Below, in pieces: positions 44,903 through 54,468 of a stretch of DNA of 64,000 nt. The notes below the pieces were generated by a model, which worked only from the letters and a program-made list of their open reading frames with translations, ran no database searches and had not been told where the DNA came from. Positions within the stretch are counted from its first letter, which is position 1, and each line of letters begins with the position of its first letter. Origin of the DNA: CAZQQN01 sp964595485 (GTDB lineage Bacteria; Bacteroidota; Bacteroidia; CAILMK01; CAYYUA01); assembly GCA_964595485.1 (NCBI GenBank), contig CAZQQN010000008.1:25518-89517 (forward strand), written 5' to 3'. A program made the translations under genes and the position numbers.

Positions 44903-46816
44903 TTAATCATTGATTAAATCTAGTTTCCCCCGAATCAAAGCTGTCTCTTCCTTCAGCTGGTCTATCTTCTTGCGATAGTCCTGGATCATTTTCTCACCGT
45001 CCTTACTTGATTTTGAAAAAAGCTGGATATTCCCTTCTAAGATATCAATTTCCTCTTCATTTTCTTTTAGTTTCTTAGAGAGCTTACGTTCTTCCGATTT
45101 CAATTGATTGGTCTTTTCCTGCTCTTTCAAACCTTCTATTTTAATGCGAAAGTTGATTAATTCAGGGTTCGTCTCAACGTTATCTCCTGCTTTCTTTAAA
45201 AGTTGTTTTAAGGCCTTATCAAAACGCTTGCGGATTTTATCCTTTTCTTTAAGGGGTACAAAACCAATCTCCTGCCATTCTTGCTCAAATTGTTTAACGG
45301 CCTCTTCGGGGTTTTCAACACCTTCTTCAGCCGCTTTTTCTATACGGCTACAAAGCTCTTGCTTAGCTTTTAAGTTTTCCTTTTCTTCCTTTTCTCGCTC
45401 TTTGTAAAAGTCCCCTAATTTATCGAAGAACTGGTCACAGAGCGCACGAAACGCTTTCCAAAGCTTTTCCGATTCTTTCCTCGGTGCGGCATTGAGGGTT
45501 TTCCATTCTTTCTGCAGATCCAGGATCTCATTTTTGGCTGCTACATAATCCGCCGGTTCAACAAGTTTTCGAACCCTTTCAATGATTTCTTTTTTGCGAT
45601 TTAAATGCTGGGTTCTTTCTTTTTTCTTGCGCTTAAAAAATTGGTTCTTATTGTGGTTAAATCGCTTTACGGCTTCCTTAAATTCCGCAGTTATCTGGTC
45701 TTTCTTGTTATAAGGCACAAAACCGATTGAACGCCATTCATTGATCAGGGATTCAAGCTCCTCATCTTTCCGAACCCAATCCTTGGGGTTTTCAGACTCA
45801 AAATGCTCAAAAGCCTGGATTTTTTCAACGATCGCCTGTTTAGCTCTTAAATTCTTTTCCCGCTCGCGTTCAATGGCTTCCTCCAAAGATTGCCTCTGTT
45901 GCTCAACAGCTGCCATTGCCTGGTTAAAGCGGTTCAGGATTTTTTCGGATTCCTCGCGCGTAACTGGTCCAATGTGATGCCACTCATCTTCTATTCGCCG
46001 GGTTTCTTTTTTTATCTCCCTTAAATCCTGGCTATAGGCTAATTCTTCTAACCGATGACAAAGCTGTTGCTTACTTTCCAGGTTCTTTTTCCGGTCCAGC
46101 TCTTTGAATTCTGCATAGATACTCTGGTTATCGTAAAATTTATTAACGTAAAACTGATAGCTTTTTCGCAGATTTTCCAGGTCCTTTTTCGGTACATATC
46201 CTATTTTGCGCCACTCTGCCTGGAGTTTTTTGAACTCATTGTAACCATCCTTGACAGTTTCCAGGTTTTCCGTGATGTGTTTCATCTTATCCAGAATAGC
46301 GCGCTTAGCTTTTAGGTTTTCTTCCTTTTCTTCATTACGGCGTTTAATTTCCGCGTCCCTTCTCTTTTTAAAATCATTGAAAACCTGGAAAAATTCTTCC
46401 TTCATCGGGTCGGGATTAAGCTTAAAATCAACCTCGCTATTCCCTTCCTCCTGGAATTTTTTAAGCGCAATCCGGTATTCATTCTCAAGAAAAATTTCAA
46501 AATATTTCTTAATATCCTGGATCTTATGGTTCACTTTTAGTGGTTCCTCTTCCTGAGCCAATTCTTTTAGCCGGGATAAAAGGCCTTTTTTACTATAATG
46601 GGAAAAATCCTCTTCTTCCCTTTCCTCCTTCGCTTCCGAATGCTCCTCTTCATGTTCCTCATTTATAACATGTTGGGTTTTTTCGGTCTCATGCTCACCA
46701 GTGGTTATTGATTGACTGTTACCATTATTAGGACTTAGCACTTCATCCTCTTCCGAATTGGCATTATTTGTACCCGCATCATTAATGTTTGTCGTTTCTT
46801 CATTTATCATCTTCAT
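44903..46816 (-). CDS. DUF349 coiled-coil protein
   Basis: The 637-residue protein has a Glu-rich disordered head (about 1-75), followed by helical DUF349 repeats recognisable by recurring EWRKIGYVPKK, EWHHIGPVTRE, EWRSIGFVPYNKK, EWKTLNAAPRK and EWQEIGFVPLKEK segments spaced about 70-80 residues apart, and a C-terminal coiled coil. It is very rich in Lys and Glu. DUF349 proteins are widespread in Bacteroidota; function unknown, possibly nucleic-acid or ribosome binding. A good promoter lies upstream at 46907-46938. Confidence 0.9.
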   Translation of the reverse strand: MKMINEETTNINDAGTNNANSEEDEVLSPNNGNSQSITTGEHETEKTQHVINEEHEEEHSEAKEEREEEDFSHYSKKGLLSRLKELAQEEEPLKVNHKIQDIKKYFEIFLENEYRIALKKFQEEGNSEVDFKLNPDPMKEEFFQVFNDFKKRRDAEIKRRNEEKEENLKAKRAILDKMKHITENLETVKDGYNEFKKLQAEWRKIGYVPKKDLENLRKSYQFYVNKFYDNQSIYAEFKELDRKKNLESKQQLCHRLEELAYSQDLREIKKETRRIEDEWHHIGPVTREESEKILNRFNQAMAAVEQQRQSLEEAIEREREKNLRAKQAIVEKIQAFEHFESENPKDWVRKDEELESLINEWRSIGFVPYNKKDQITAEFKEAVKRFNHNKNQFFKRKKKERTQHLNRKKEIIERVRKLVEPADYVAAKNEILDLQKEWKTLNAAPRKESEKLWKAFRALCDQFFDKLGDFYKEREKEEKENLKAKQELCSRIEKAAEEGVENPEEAVKQFEQEWQEIGFVPLKEKDKIRKRFDKALKQLLKKAGDNVETNPELINFRIKIEGLKEQEKTNQLKSEERKLSKKLKENEEEIDILEGNIQLFSKSSKDGEKMIQDYRKKIDQLKEETALIRGKLDLIND

Positions 46817-47216
46817 ACCATTTTTCGAATTCTTAACAAACCTTATTAATCAATACTTGCTAAGGCCATTTTTTAATAGAGAAAATTTCTCGCAACTGGC
46901 GTTAAGCAAATTTAGCAATTATTTTACACTCTTGTCAATCACTATGCTAAGTTAAACTAAAAAAATCTTTTAACGTCAGAAAAGCTGAAGGCTAATGTGT
47001 GATAATAATGTAAATACGGTTCGCGGCGCATTGTATCAAATAAATTGCTTTGCACTTTTACCACCTCACTTGATAATTTTAAATAAATACTTGTAAGCTA
47101 GTTAATTATTAACTAAATTACTTGATCTGTTACTAATGAGGAAGCGTTTTTTCGAGCATTGAAAAAGTCACAATTTTTTTAAATTAGACGTTTAAACATT
47201 TATATTGGTAAAGCTT
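46817..47216. other. 400-base intergenic region between divergent genes
   Basis: It holds the promoter of the DUF349 gene on the minus strand (46907-46938). On the plus strand toward the T9SS protein I see only one near match to the -7 box (TTGCTTTG, 47046-47053) and an AT-rich stretch just before the ATG. No RNA gene or repeat was recognised. Confidence 0.5.
46907..46938 (-). promoter_or_regulatory. Complete promoter TTG-N21-TAAATTTG before the DUF349 gene
   Basis: Reading the minus strand, TTG (46938-46936) and TAAATTTGC (from 46914) form a -33/-7 pair with a 21-base spacer, matching the phylum consensus. The leader before the ATG at 46816 would be about 85 bases. Confidence 0.65.
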
Positions 47217-50024
47217 ATGAGAAAGATTTACAAGACCCTGGGTATTCTCTCAATGGTATTAGGCATCACTATTTTCCAGTTCTCAAATTCTTATACGAAC
47301 ACCAGTGGCCCGCCATCCGGAAAATCAGGAGCACCAGGCGATGCTACCTGCCAACAATCGGGGTGCCACAGTACTTATTCGTTAAATTCAGGTTCCAACC
47401 GAAGCGATATAAACATTTCAACCACAATGATAGGAGGAGAATACGCTCAGGATTCTACTTATCAAGTTACTGTATCCTTTGATCCGCCTTCTATTAGCAG
47501 GGCCGGATTTGAAATAACCGCATTAGGTAATTTCACTGCTGGAAGTTCCAGTGTTGGAAATTTCACTTCTACAAGTTCCAATACCCAGACAATAATGGGT
47601 AGCGGTCGTGAATATGTTGCTCATACCAGCAGTGGTAGTGCGGTTACCGGTAACTCAGTTAACTGGACATTTGATTGGAAAGCTCCCTCCTCCAATCAGG
47701 GAGATGTACGTTTTTATTTAGCCCTAAACGAAGCTAATAATGATGGATTTAATAGCAACGATTATATTTATACAAAAACCTTAACAGTCCAGCATCACCC
47801 TGCGCCAACCCCATCCATAAAAGCCAGTAATACTACTGTGTGTGTTGGTGATACGGTGAGTTTCCAGGGATCAGCAACTGGTAATCCCACTGATTGGGAG
47901 TGGACCTTCCCGTCTGGCAATCCTTCACAATCAACTAATCAAAATGAGAAGGTTGTTTTCACCAAAGCGGGTAAACACAATGTTACTTTAGTGGCCAGCG
48001 ATAATATCGCAACTTCCAAAGCGGCTACTAAAACAATTACCGTCAAAGGAGAGCCCAAGGCAAGTATATCGCCGGTTGGTAAAGATACGCTATGTTATAA
48101 TGATACTTTAACCGTGAATGCCTCATCACCCAACGGTAACACTTTCAAATGGTCTAACGGTGCATCCGGTTCTTCTATTCAAATCCAGGACGAGGGTAGC
48201 TATTATGTTACTGCTTTGAATAGCCCATGCCCTGCTGACACCAGTGACACCCTTTCTGTTGATAAATATGAACGCCCTACCCTCTCTTTGGCTATTGATA
48301 AGCAACAGGATACCCTTTGCACAAATGATACGCTTTTGTTCACTGCCAAGCCGGGTTTTACCCAGTATGAGTTCATAAACCTCAATACTTCAAAGACATT
48401 GGCGAAAAGTGGCAGTGATTCCTTTACACTCAATAAACCTCAGGATAATTTGCAAGTTTTTGTTCGCGCAACTGATACCAATGGTTGCATTGCGTATTCA
48501 GACACGATCAAAAAACAAATTGATACTATTCCAGCTCCGCCGCAAATTACATGTTCTAATTCAACGACAAACAGCGTAACTTTCAGCTGGAATCCCGTTA
48601 GTAAGGCTACAAGCTATGAAGTAAGCTTAGACACAGGTAAAACCTGGAATTCTCAGAATGCTACAAGCTATCAAGCCACAGGCCTTGATTTTGAAGAGAA
48701 AGTAGAAATCCGGGTTAGGGCAGTCAATAGTAACTCAGTTTGTTCCCTAAGCAATGTCGCTGTTAAGGTTTGTGAGAGTGATCCTTGTGCCAACATTGGT
48801 TTTACCCTTAACAGGGATTCCGTAATATGTCCATCGGATTCATCAGAATTCCAATTCAGCAACTTATCCACTAGTAATTACGGCATCTCATTTGACGGTG
48901 ACGCTTACAAGCAGCAGCAGAGCTTTACCTACCGATCCAATTCCACCGATACTGTAACCGTAAAAATCATTGATTCTAATCAACTGAATTGTCCACCAAG
49001 GGTATTTGAATATCCAGTGAAAGTGTTAGCACCTACTCAGGTTACCTTGACCCCGGATAGGCAGAACGCTGAATATTGTAAATCCGATACTGTAACTATA
49101 TCAGGGGATGAGCCTTCAGGAAATTATGATTTTTACCTCAACAATAATAAGGCTACCACTAATGCTGATTCAACCTTCAGTTTCAGTGATTTCAAGGATG
49201 AGGACAGCGTTTTTGCTGTTGTTACGGATACCAATGGTTGTATTGACACAACCAATACCATTACGATCAATCCATTACCCTCTCCTTCGGTTAAGCTAAA
49301 CACCAATGACTCAAACAATACATTCTGCCAGGGCGACACCGTGGCTATTACAGGAAGTTTAGCAAATGGCATGTACGATTATTTCCGAAATGGAACCGCA
49401 TACTTAACCGATACGAATGAGACCATTCGTTCTACCAATTTCTCTGATCAGGATAGCCTTTTTGCCATAGTCAAGGACAATAACCAATGCATCGACACCA
49501 CCCCTATGATTGGCCTTACGATCAATGATTTACCTGATGTGGGTTTTACTTATACTCCAAATGACCTTACCGTAGATTTCGAAGATACAACGAACGGAAA
49601 TATTCAGACCCGTCAATGGCAATTAGGGGATAATACTACCAAGCAACAAGCAATATTAACCCATACATACGACACCGGCGGGCAATACGAAGTTACTTTA
49701 AGAGTCACCAATAGCAATGATTGTGAATCCGCCATTACAAAGCCCATTACCGTGAAAGATGCCACGTTTATCCCCGACTCGGAAGCTCCGATTAACGTTA
49801 AAGTATTTCCAAACCCTGTTAAGCATCAACTTAGGGTAAAGATCAATCGTTTGCTTAAAAAACCTCGTAAACTTTCTATTAAAGACCTGAGTGGGCAAAC
49901 GGTTAAACGTATTAAGTTAACCCCCAGCATCCAGGAATTTAATGTCAACCTGCAATCATTAAGTGAAGGAAGTTACTTATTGAGTATTGATGGTCAGAGG
50001 TTGACCCAATTTATAAAGCAGTAA
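47217..50024 (+). CDS. Large T9SS type A cargo with choice-of-anchor-V-like, PKD and FN3-like domains
   Basis: The 935-residue protein has a signal peptide (about 1-26), then an N-terminal domain with GAPGDATCQQSGCHSTY (CX4CH at C45, C50, H51), of the choice-of-anchor V/Reeler-like type found in secreted Bacteroidota proteins. A PKD domain (FPSGNPSQSTNQNEKVVFTK region, about 210-275), an FN3-like segment, several repeated Cys-containing Ig-like units and a second PKD (QWQLGDNTTKQQ) follow. It ends with a T9SS type A sorting domain, VKVFPNPVKHQL to GSYLLSIDGQRLTQFIKQ. The ATG at 47217 is preferred over the TTG at 47205. Cell-surface attachment expected; role unknown. Confidence 0.88.
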   Translation: MRKIYKTLGILSMVLGITIFQFSNSYTNTSGPPSGKSGAPGDATCQQSGCHSTYSLNSGSNRSDINISTTMIGGEYAQDSTYQVTVSFDPPSISRAGFEITALGNFTAGSSSVGNFTSTSSNTQTIMGSGREYVAHTSSGSAVTGNSVNWTFDWKAPSSNQGDVRFYLALNEANNDGFNSNDYIYTKTLTVQHHPAPTPSIKASNTTVCVGDTVSFQGSATGNPTDWEWTFPSGNPSQSTNQNEKVVFTKAGKHNVTLVASDNIATSKAATKTITVKGEPKASISPVGKDTLCYNDTLTVNASSPNGNTFKWSNGASGSSIQIQDEGSYYVTALNSPCPADTSDTLSVDKYERPTLSLAIDKQQDTLCTNDTLLFTAKPGFTQYEFINLNTSKTLAKSGSDSFTLNKPQDNLQVFVRATDTNGCIAYSDTIKKQIDTIPAPPQITCSNSTTNSVTFSWNPVSKATSYEVSLDTGKTWNSQNATSYQATGLDFEEKVEIRVRAVNSNSVCSLSNVAVKVCESDPCANIGFTLNRDSVICPSDSSEFQFSNLSTSNYGISFDGDAYKQQQSFTYRSNSTDTVTVKIIDSNQLNCPPRVFEYPVKVLAPTQVTLTPDRQNAEYCKSDTVTISGDEPSGNYDFYLNNNKATTNADSTFSFSDFKDEDSVFAVVTDTNGCIDTTNTITINPLPSPSVKLNTNDSNNTFCQGDTVAITGSLANGMYDYFRNGTAYLTDTNETIRSTNFSDQDSLFAIVKDNNQCIDTTPMIGLTINDLPDVGFTYTPNDLTVDFEDTTNGNIQTRQWQLGDNTTKQQAILTHTYDTGGQYEVTLRVTNSNDCESAITKPITVKDATFIPDSEAPINVKVFPNPVKHQLRVKINRLLKKPRKLSIKDLSGQTVKRIKLTPSIQEFNVNLQSLSEGSYLLSIDGQRLTQFIKQ

Positions 50025-50080
50025 AAAAGCAACTTGGAAAGTGGCAAGGTAAATACCAATAAGGTCTTGCTGATCAGGAA

Positions 50081-50113
50081 TTTGTTTTAGCCATGAAATT
50101 CCTGTTAAATTTG
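50081..50113 (+). promoter_or_regulatory. Complete promoter TTTG-N21-TAAATTTG before the HMG-CoA lyase-like gene
   Basis: TTTG (50081-50084) and TAAATTTG (50106-50113) match the phylum -33/-7 consensus with a 21-base spacer, 17 bases before the ATG at 50131. Confidence 0.65.
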
Positions 50114-50130
50114 TCTTAAAACAGGAATAA

Positions 50131-50976
50131 ATGAAAATCATCGAGTGCCCTAGAGATGCTATGCAGGGTATTCAGCCTTTCATACCAACTGAGAAAAAGG
50201 TTGAATACCTGAACCTACTGTTAAAAGTAGGTTTTGATACCATCGACTTCGGAAGTTTTGTTTCACCAAAAGCAATTCCTCAATTAAGCGATACAGCCGA
50301 AGTTTTAGAAAACCTGGATTTAGATAACAAGCAATCCAATTTGCTAGCCATTATAGCCAACCAGAGAGGGGCTGAAAATGCTGTAAAATTTGATGCTATT
50401 GATTATTTGGGATATCCGTTTTCTATCTCCGAAACTTTCCAACAACGGAACACTAATCGCAGCATACAAGAAGCTTTCGAGAATGTCAAATCCATCCAGG
50501 AGCTTGCTGTTAACAATCATAAATCTTTGGTAATCTACATTTCAATGGGGTTTGGCAATCCCTATGGTGATGAATGGAGCACTGACATCGTTGAATATTG
50601 GGTCGAAAAACTGCGCAAAGAAGGAATTAAAATTTTCTCCCTTTCAGATACCGTGGGAACAGCTAATCCCAATGACATAGCTTACTTGTTTAATCATTTA
50701 ATAGAAGATTACCCTAAGCTGGAATTCGGAGCTCACTTTCATGCCAGGCCGGATAAATGGCGCGAAAAGATAGAAGCAGCGTACCAAAATGGATGCCGCC
50801 GCTTCGACTCAACTGTAAAGGGTTATGGTGGCTGTCCAATGGCAGAGGATGAACTTGTAGGTAATATAGCCACTGAAAACCTCATCCAATACCTGGAGGA
50901 AAAGGACAATATGCCACTCAATCTTGACAATTGGTCTACAATCCTTGCAAAAGCCAATGACGTATTCAATCCTTGA
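50131..50976 (+). CDS. Hydroxymethylglutaryl-CoA lyase-like protein
   Basis: The 281-residue TIM-barrel protein has the HMG-CoA lyase/DRE-TIM pattern: ECPRDAMQG (R8, D9), GSFVSPKAIPQL (31-ish to 50), SLSDTVGTANP, metal His pair in GAHFHARPD (H202, H204), and GYGGCPMA (C235) as the catalytic Cys loop. HMG-CoA lyase cleaves HMG-CoA to acetyl-CoA and acetoacetate in leucine breakdown. First position ECPRD in place of EVGPRD suggests a divergent member. Its 3' end overlaps the start of the OmpA-family gene by 20 bases. Confidence 0.88.
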   Translation: MKIIECPRDAMQGIQPFIPTEKKVEYLNLLLKVGFDTIDFGSFVSPKAIPQLSDTAEVLENLDLDNKQSNLLAIIANQRGAENAVKFDAIDYLGYPFSISETFQQRNTNRSIQEAFENVKSIQELAVNNHKSLVIYISMGFGNPYGDEWSTDIVEYWVEKLRKEGIKIFSLSDTVGTANPNDIAYLFNHLIEDYPKLEFGAHFHARPDKWREKIEAAYQNGCRRFDSTVKGYGGCPMAEDELVGNIATENLIQYLEEKDNMPLNLDNWSTILAKANDVFNP

Positions 50977-52126
50977 CCCATTTTTAGTAAAAGCCAGGAT
51001 CCTTTTCCTGCTTATCTTATTTCTCTTGATAAGCATGGTTCCTGCCTTATCCCAAAACCTGGTCCCGAATCCAGGTTTTGAAGATTTTAGTGATTGTCCG
51101 GAAGGAGATAGCAATTTTCCGTTACAGTTTGTTAAGGAATGGAAGAACACCAAGTGGAAAGACTCAACCTCTTACAAATTCACCCACTCACCTGATTTTT
51201 TCCACAAATGCGCCGCTCAAAAATATAGTCAACCCAATAATTTCTATGGCCAGCAACCGCCTTTTGAAGGGCAGGGGTACGCCGGGATAATAGTTGCCAA
51301 AGTTTCAACAAAAGAATTTTTACAGATAAAATTGAAAAAGTCCCTGGAAAATGGCCAGTCTTATTTCCTGAAAGCAAGAGTTTCGCTCGCTGACAGGTGT
51401 ACATTTGGTACCAACAAGCATGGCGCTTTGCTATCGGAACAAGCGGATTTCTTTGGTAATAACAAGGGTTTTACGCCTTTAAAACCCCTGAAAGGAGATC
51501 CTAACCGCATCATAAAAGATAAAGAAGAATGGACCTTGATAGCCGGATGTTATAAAGCTGATGGCGGGGAAACACATTTGACGATTGGCAATTTTCTTAA
51601 AAAAGGGCAAACCCCAACAAAATGGGTTGGAAATACAACTGATAAGGAAAGCTTAAGGCAAAGCTACTATTATGTCGATAAGGTTAAAGTTTTTCCTTGC
51701 CGGAAATTAGATGACTGCCCGTGTAAAAAATTAGCTTACCAAGATATTGGCCAAAACCTTGATACACTAATCAAAAAGAAAGATTCAGCCCACATTGAAT
51801 TCATCAATATCCTATTCAAAACTGATAAAGCAGCGATTCTGAATAATTCTTACCAGGTTTTGGATCAATTTGCTGAATTCTTGAAAAAACACTCAGACTT
51901 TAATCTAATCATTGAAGGCCATACAGACGGAAGAGGAGGTAAATCATACAACATCGATCTATCCAAAAAGCGGGCTAAAGCTGTTTACAATTATTTACGA
52001 AACCAAGGCATAACAAAAAAAAGAATGCGCTACAAAGGATATGGCTCTAAAGACCCGGTTGCCAGCAATAAAAACCCAAGAGGTAGAAAGCTGAACAGAC
52101 GGGTAGAATTCACCATAATCAAATAA
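50957..52126 (+). CDS. OmpA-family outer-membrane/peptidoglycan-binding protein
   Basis: The 389-residue protein has a long signal peptide (hydrophobic ILFLLILFLLISMVPALS, cleavage after ALSQ), an N-terminal domain of about 240 residues starting NLVPNPGFEDFSDCPEG, typical of Bacteroidota surface proteins, and a C-terminal OmpA domain (about 270-389) with IEGHTDGRGG and KRAKAVYNYL and RRVEF. The OmpA domain binds peptidoglycan. The ATG at 50957 overlaps the previous gene by 20 bases; an earlier TTG at 50924 is less likely. Function beyond anchoring unknown. Confidence 0.9.
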   Translation: MTYSILDPFLVKARILFLLILFLLISMVPALSQNLVPNPGFEDFSDCPEGDSNFPLQFVKEWKNTKWKDSTSYKFTHSPDFFHKCAAQKYSQPNNFYGQQPPFEGQGYAGIIVAKVSTKEFLQIKLKKSLENGQSYFLKARVSLADRCTFGTNKHGALLSEQADFFGNNKGFTPLKPLKGDPNRIIKDKEEWTLIAGCYKADGGETHLTIGNFLKKGQTPTKWVGNTTDKESLRQSYYYVDKVKVFPCRKLDDCPCKKLAYQDIGQNLDTLIKKKDSAHIEFINILFKTDKAAILNNSYQVLDQFAEFLKKHSDFNLIIEGHTDGRGGKSYNIDLSKKRAKAVYNYLRNQGITKKRMRYKGYGSKDPVASNKNPRGRKLNRRVEFTIIK

Positions 52127-52194
52127 TACGATTAAAGGAAGGAGCAGCATGCCTGCCAGTTATAATCAAATTACCAGTATGAAAAGGGATTTTT

Positions 52195-52202
52195 TAATTT
52201 TG
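52195..52202 (+). promoter_or_regulatory. Candidate -7 box (TAATTTTG) before the AI-2E-type gene
   Basis: TAATTTTG matches TAnnTTTG, about 31 bases before the TTG start at 52234. No clear -33 TTG at the usual distance. Confidence 0.35.
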
Positions 52203-52233
52203 CTGAAACACAATCATATAGAATCGACCTACT

Positions 52234-53334
52234 TTGACCAATAGTTTACGAACATACCTAATTGTTGTTGTAAGTATAGCAATTGGGTTATACTTAGCTT
52301 GGTTTTTTAGCTGGATCATTTCCTACTTGGTTATAGCAGTGATTTTCTCCCTGATCCTGAAGCCAGTAAAACATATGATCAGTAAAATCCGGATAGGCAG
52401 ATTGAAAATTCCGGATTGGCTGAATGCTATCCTCTGTATTGCCTTACTTTATTCACTTGTGATAGCATTTTTTTCCATATTCATACCTTTAATACTGCAA
52501 CAAGCTTTCACTTTATCAACGGTAGACACCCAAAAAGTGGTCGAAAATTTTGAGAAACCACTTAATTACCTGGAGCAGCTAATGATCAAATACAAAATTT
52601 CCGAAAATCCCTCGGAAATGGCTCGCGAATACCTTAATGAAAAAATCAGCCAGATCTTTAATATCGCTAATCTGCGTTACTTATTCAGCTTCTTTGTTGG
52701 TTTTACCGGTAATCTTTTTGTGGCGATCTTTTCCCTAACATTCATTACTTTCTTTTTTGTAAAAAATGAAAAGCTACCAAAGCAGATCATTCTAAGTATT
52801 GTACCTGTAAAGCATGCAGCAAAAGTTCAACGTGTCCTCATTCAGGCTGAAAAATTGCTATCACGGTATTTCATCGGCCTCATTTTTCAAATAACCGGGA
52901 TCACCATAGTCGCTTACATAGGTCTTACTATTGCCGGGGTTAAAAACGCGCTGCTAATAGGTTTTTTTGCCGGTATTGTCAACATTGTTCCTTACCTGGG
53001 GCCCATTATGGGCGCACTATTCGGAGTTATTGTGGCCATTACTTCTCATTTAGAGGCCAATCTTGTAAACGAACTAGTTCCCCTTATTCTGAAAATTTTC
53101 GTTGTTTTTGCCACTGTTCAGGTGATCGACAATATGATCTTTCAGCCGATCATTTTCTCAAATTCTGTTAAAGCCCATCCTTTGGAAATTTTTCTTATCG
53201 TTTTAATTGGTGGACGGCTGGCAGGAATTACGGGAATGGTAGCTGCTATTCCTGCTTATACTTTTATCCGGATCATTGCAAAGGAGTTTCTGAACCAGTT
53301 TCAGGTAGTCAAGCAGTTAACTTATCGGCTTTAG
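52234..53334 (+). CDS. AI-2E family transporter (PerM/TqsA type)
   Basis: The 366-residue membrane protein has about eight helices, with a large loop between about 85 and 165 and the family motif GFFAGIVNIVPYLGPIMGA. AI-2E proteins include exporters of autoinducer-2 and of sodium or potassium; substrate unknown here. The start is TTG at 52234: an in-frame stop lies five codons upstream and no ATG precedes the first helix. It is monocistronic, with a TAATTTTG box upstream. Confidence 0.85.
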   Translation: MTNSLRTYLIVVVSIAIGLYLAWFFSWIISYLVIAVIFSLILKPVKHMISKIRIGRLKIPDWLNAILCIALLYSLVIAFFSIFIPLILQQAFTLSTVDTQKVVENFEKPLNYLEQLMIKYKISENPSEMAREYLNEKISQIFNIANLRYLFSFFVGFTGNLFVAIFSLTFITFFFVKNEKLPKQIILSIVPVKHAAKVQRVLIQAEKLLSRYFIGLIFQITGITIVAYIGLTIAGVKNALLIGFFAGIVNIVPYLGPIMGALFGVIVAITSHLEANLVNELVPLILKIFVVFATVQVIDNMIFQPIIFSNSVKAHPLEIFLIVLIGGRLAGITGMVAAIPAYTFIRIIAKEFLNQFQVVKQLTYRL

Positions 53335-53442
53335 CCTGACTTAACAAGTGCTAAAAACTTTCAAATTCTTATTTTACTAAACCACAATTTAAACTTCCGG
53401 GTTATCACACATCCAATCTTTCAGTAAAAGGAAGTATTTTAA

Positions 53443-54405
53443 ATGGCAAACACCTTTGGACAATCAGTTGAAACAGCAGCCAAAAAGCTAAAATCGGGGA
53501 ACCTGATTGCTATCCCAACAGAAACAGTTTATGGGCTTAGTGGTAATGCCCTTGATGAAAAAGCCGTTACCAAAATCTTTGAGGTCAAACAGCGGCCCCA
53601 ATTTGACCCGCTTATTCTTCACCTGGATAGCATTGAAAAGGCCGAACCTTTTGTTGAAGAAATCCCTCCCATCATCAAAAAGCTAGCCCACCAATTTAGC
53701 CCGGGACCAATCACTTACATTTTACCAAAGAAAGCAATCATACCTGATTTGGTGACCTCCGGCCAACCGACCGTAGCTGTTCGTATTCCCAACCACCCGC
53801 TGACGCTTGAACTATTGAAAAATTTGGATTTTCCAATAGCAGCACCCAGTGCAAATCCTTTTGGCTATGTTAGTCCAACAACCGCCCAGCATGTATACGA
53901 CCAGCTAAATGATAAAATCACTTACATCCTGGATGGTGGTCCTTGCCAAGTAGGATTGGAATCTACCATTGTAAAGGCGGAAGACAAAGTTTTAAAAGTG
54001 CTAAGATTAGGAGGTACCCCAGTAGAGGCCCTCAAAAGACACGTAAAGCAAGTGGAAGTGCAGCGAAGTTCAACAAGTGATCCGGAAAGCCCGGGACAAC
54101 TTAAATCCCATTATGCACCCGGAACTCCTTTAAAATTCGGTAAAACTGAGAAGTGGCTAAAAAAATTCAAACCACACCAAATAGGAATGATCAGGTTTCA
54201 GGACTTATTTCCGGAGATACCGGAAGCTAACCAATACGTGCTTTCGCACAAAGGAAACCTGAATGAGGCGGCCAGGAACCTCTTCAGGGCTTTAAGAAAC
54301 CTGGATAGCAGTGGTTTCAAGGTGATTATAGCAGAATCTTTCCCAGAAGAAGGACTGGGAATGGCCATTAATGACCGTTTGAGAAGAGCAGCTGAAAAAG
54401 GTTAG
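53443..54405 (+). CDS. Threonylcarbamoyl-AMP synthase (Sua5 type)
   Basis: Makes threonylcarbamoyl-AMP for t6A37 of tRNAs. The 320-residue protein has the YrdC domain (about 10-200): IPTETVYGLSG, K49/R51 in EVKQRPQFDPL, and S136/N138 in APSANPFG. A Sua5 linker SPGQLKSHYAPGTPL (216-230) leads to the C-terminal Sua5 domain. The long two-domain form, not the short TsaC form, is therefore present. It ends 63 bases from the convergent lepB gene. Confidence 0.93.
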   Translation: MANTFGQSVETAAKKLKSGNLIAIPTETVYGLSGNALDEKAVTKIFEVKQRPQFDPLILHLDSIEKAEPFVEEIPPIIKKLAHQFSPGPITYILPKKAIIPDLVTSGQPTVAVRIPNHPLTLELLKNLDFPIAAPSANPFGYVSPTTAQHVYDQLNDKITYILDGGPCQVGLESTIVKAEDKVLKVLRLGGTPVEALKRHVKQVEVQRSSTSDPESPGQLKSHYAPGTPLKFGKTEKWLKKFKPHQIGMIRFQDLFPEIPEANQYVLSHKGNLNEAARNLFRALRNLDSSGFKVIIAESFPEEGLGMAINDRLRRAAEKG

Positions 54406-54468
54406 GTCAATCGCTTATTATGTTATCGAGAGAACAAGGTCCAAAACCGATCAAATAACCTGAAGCTT

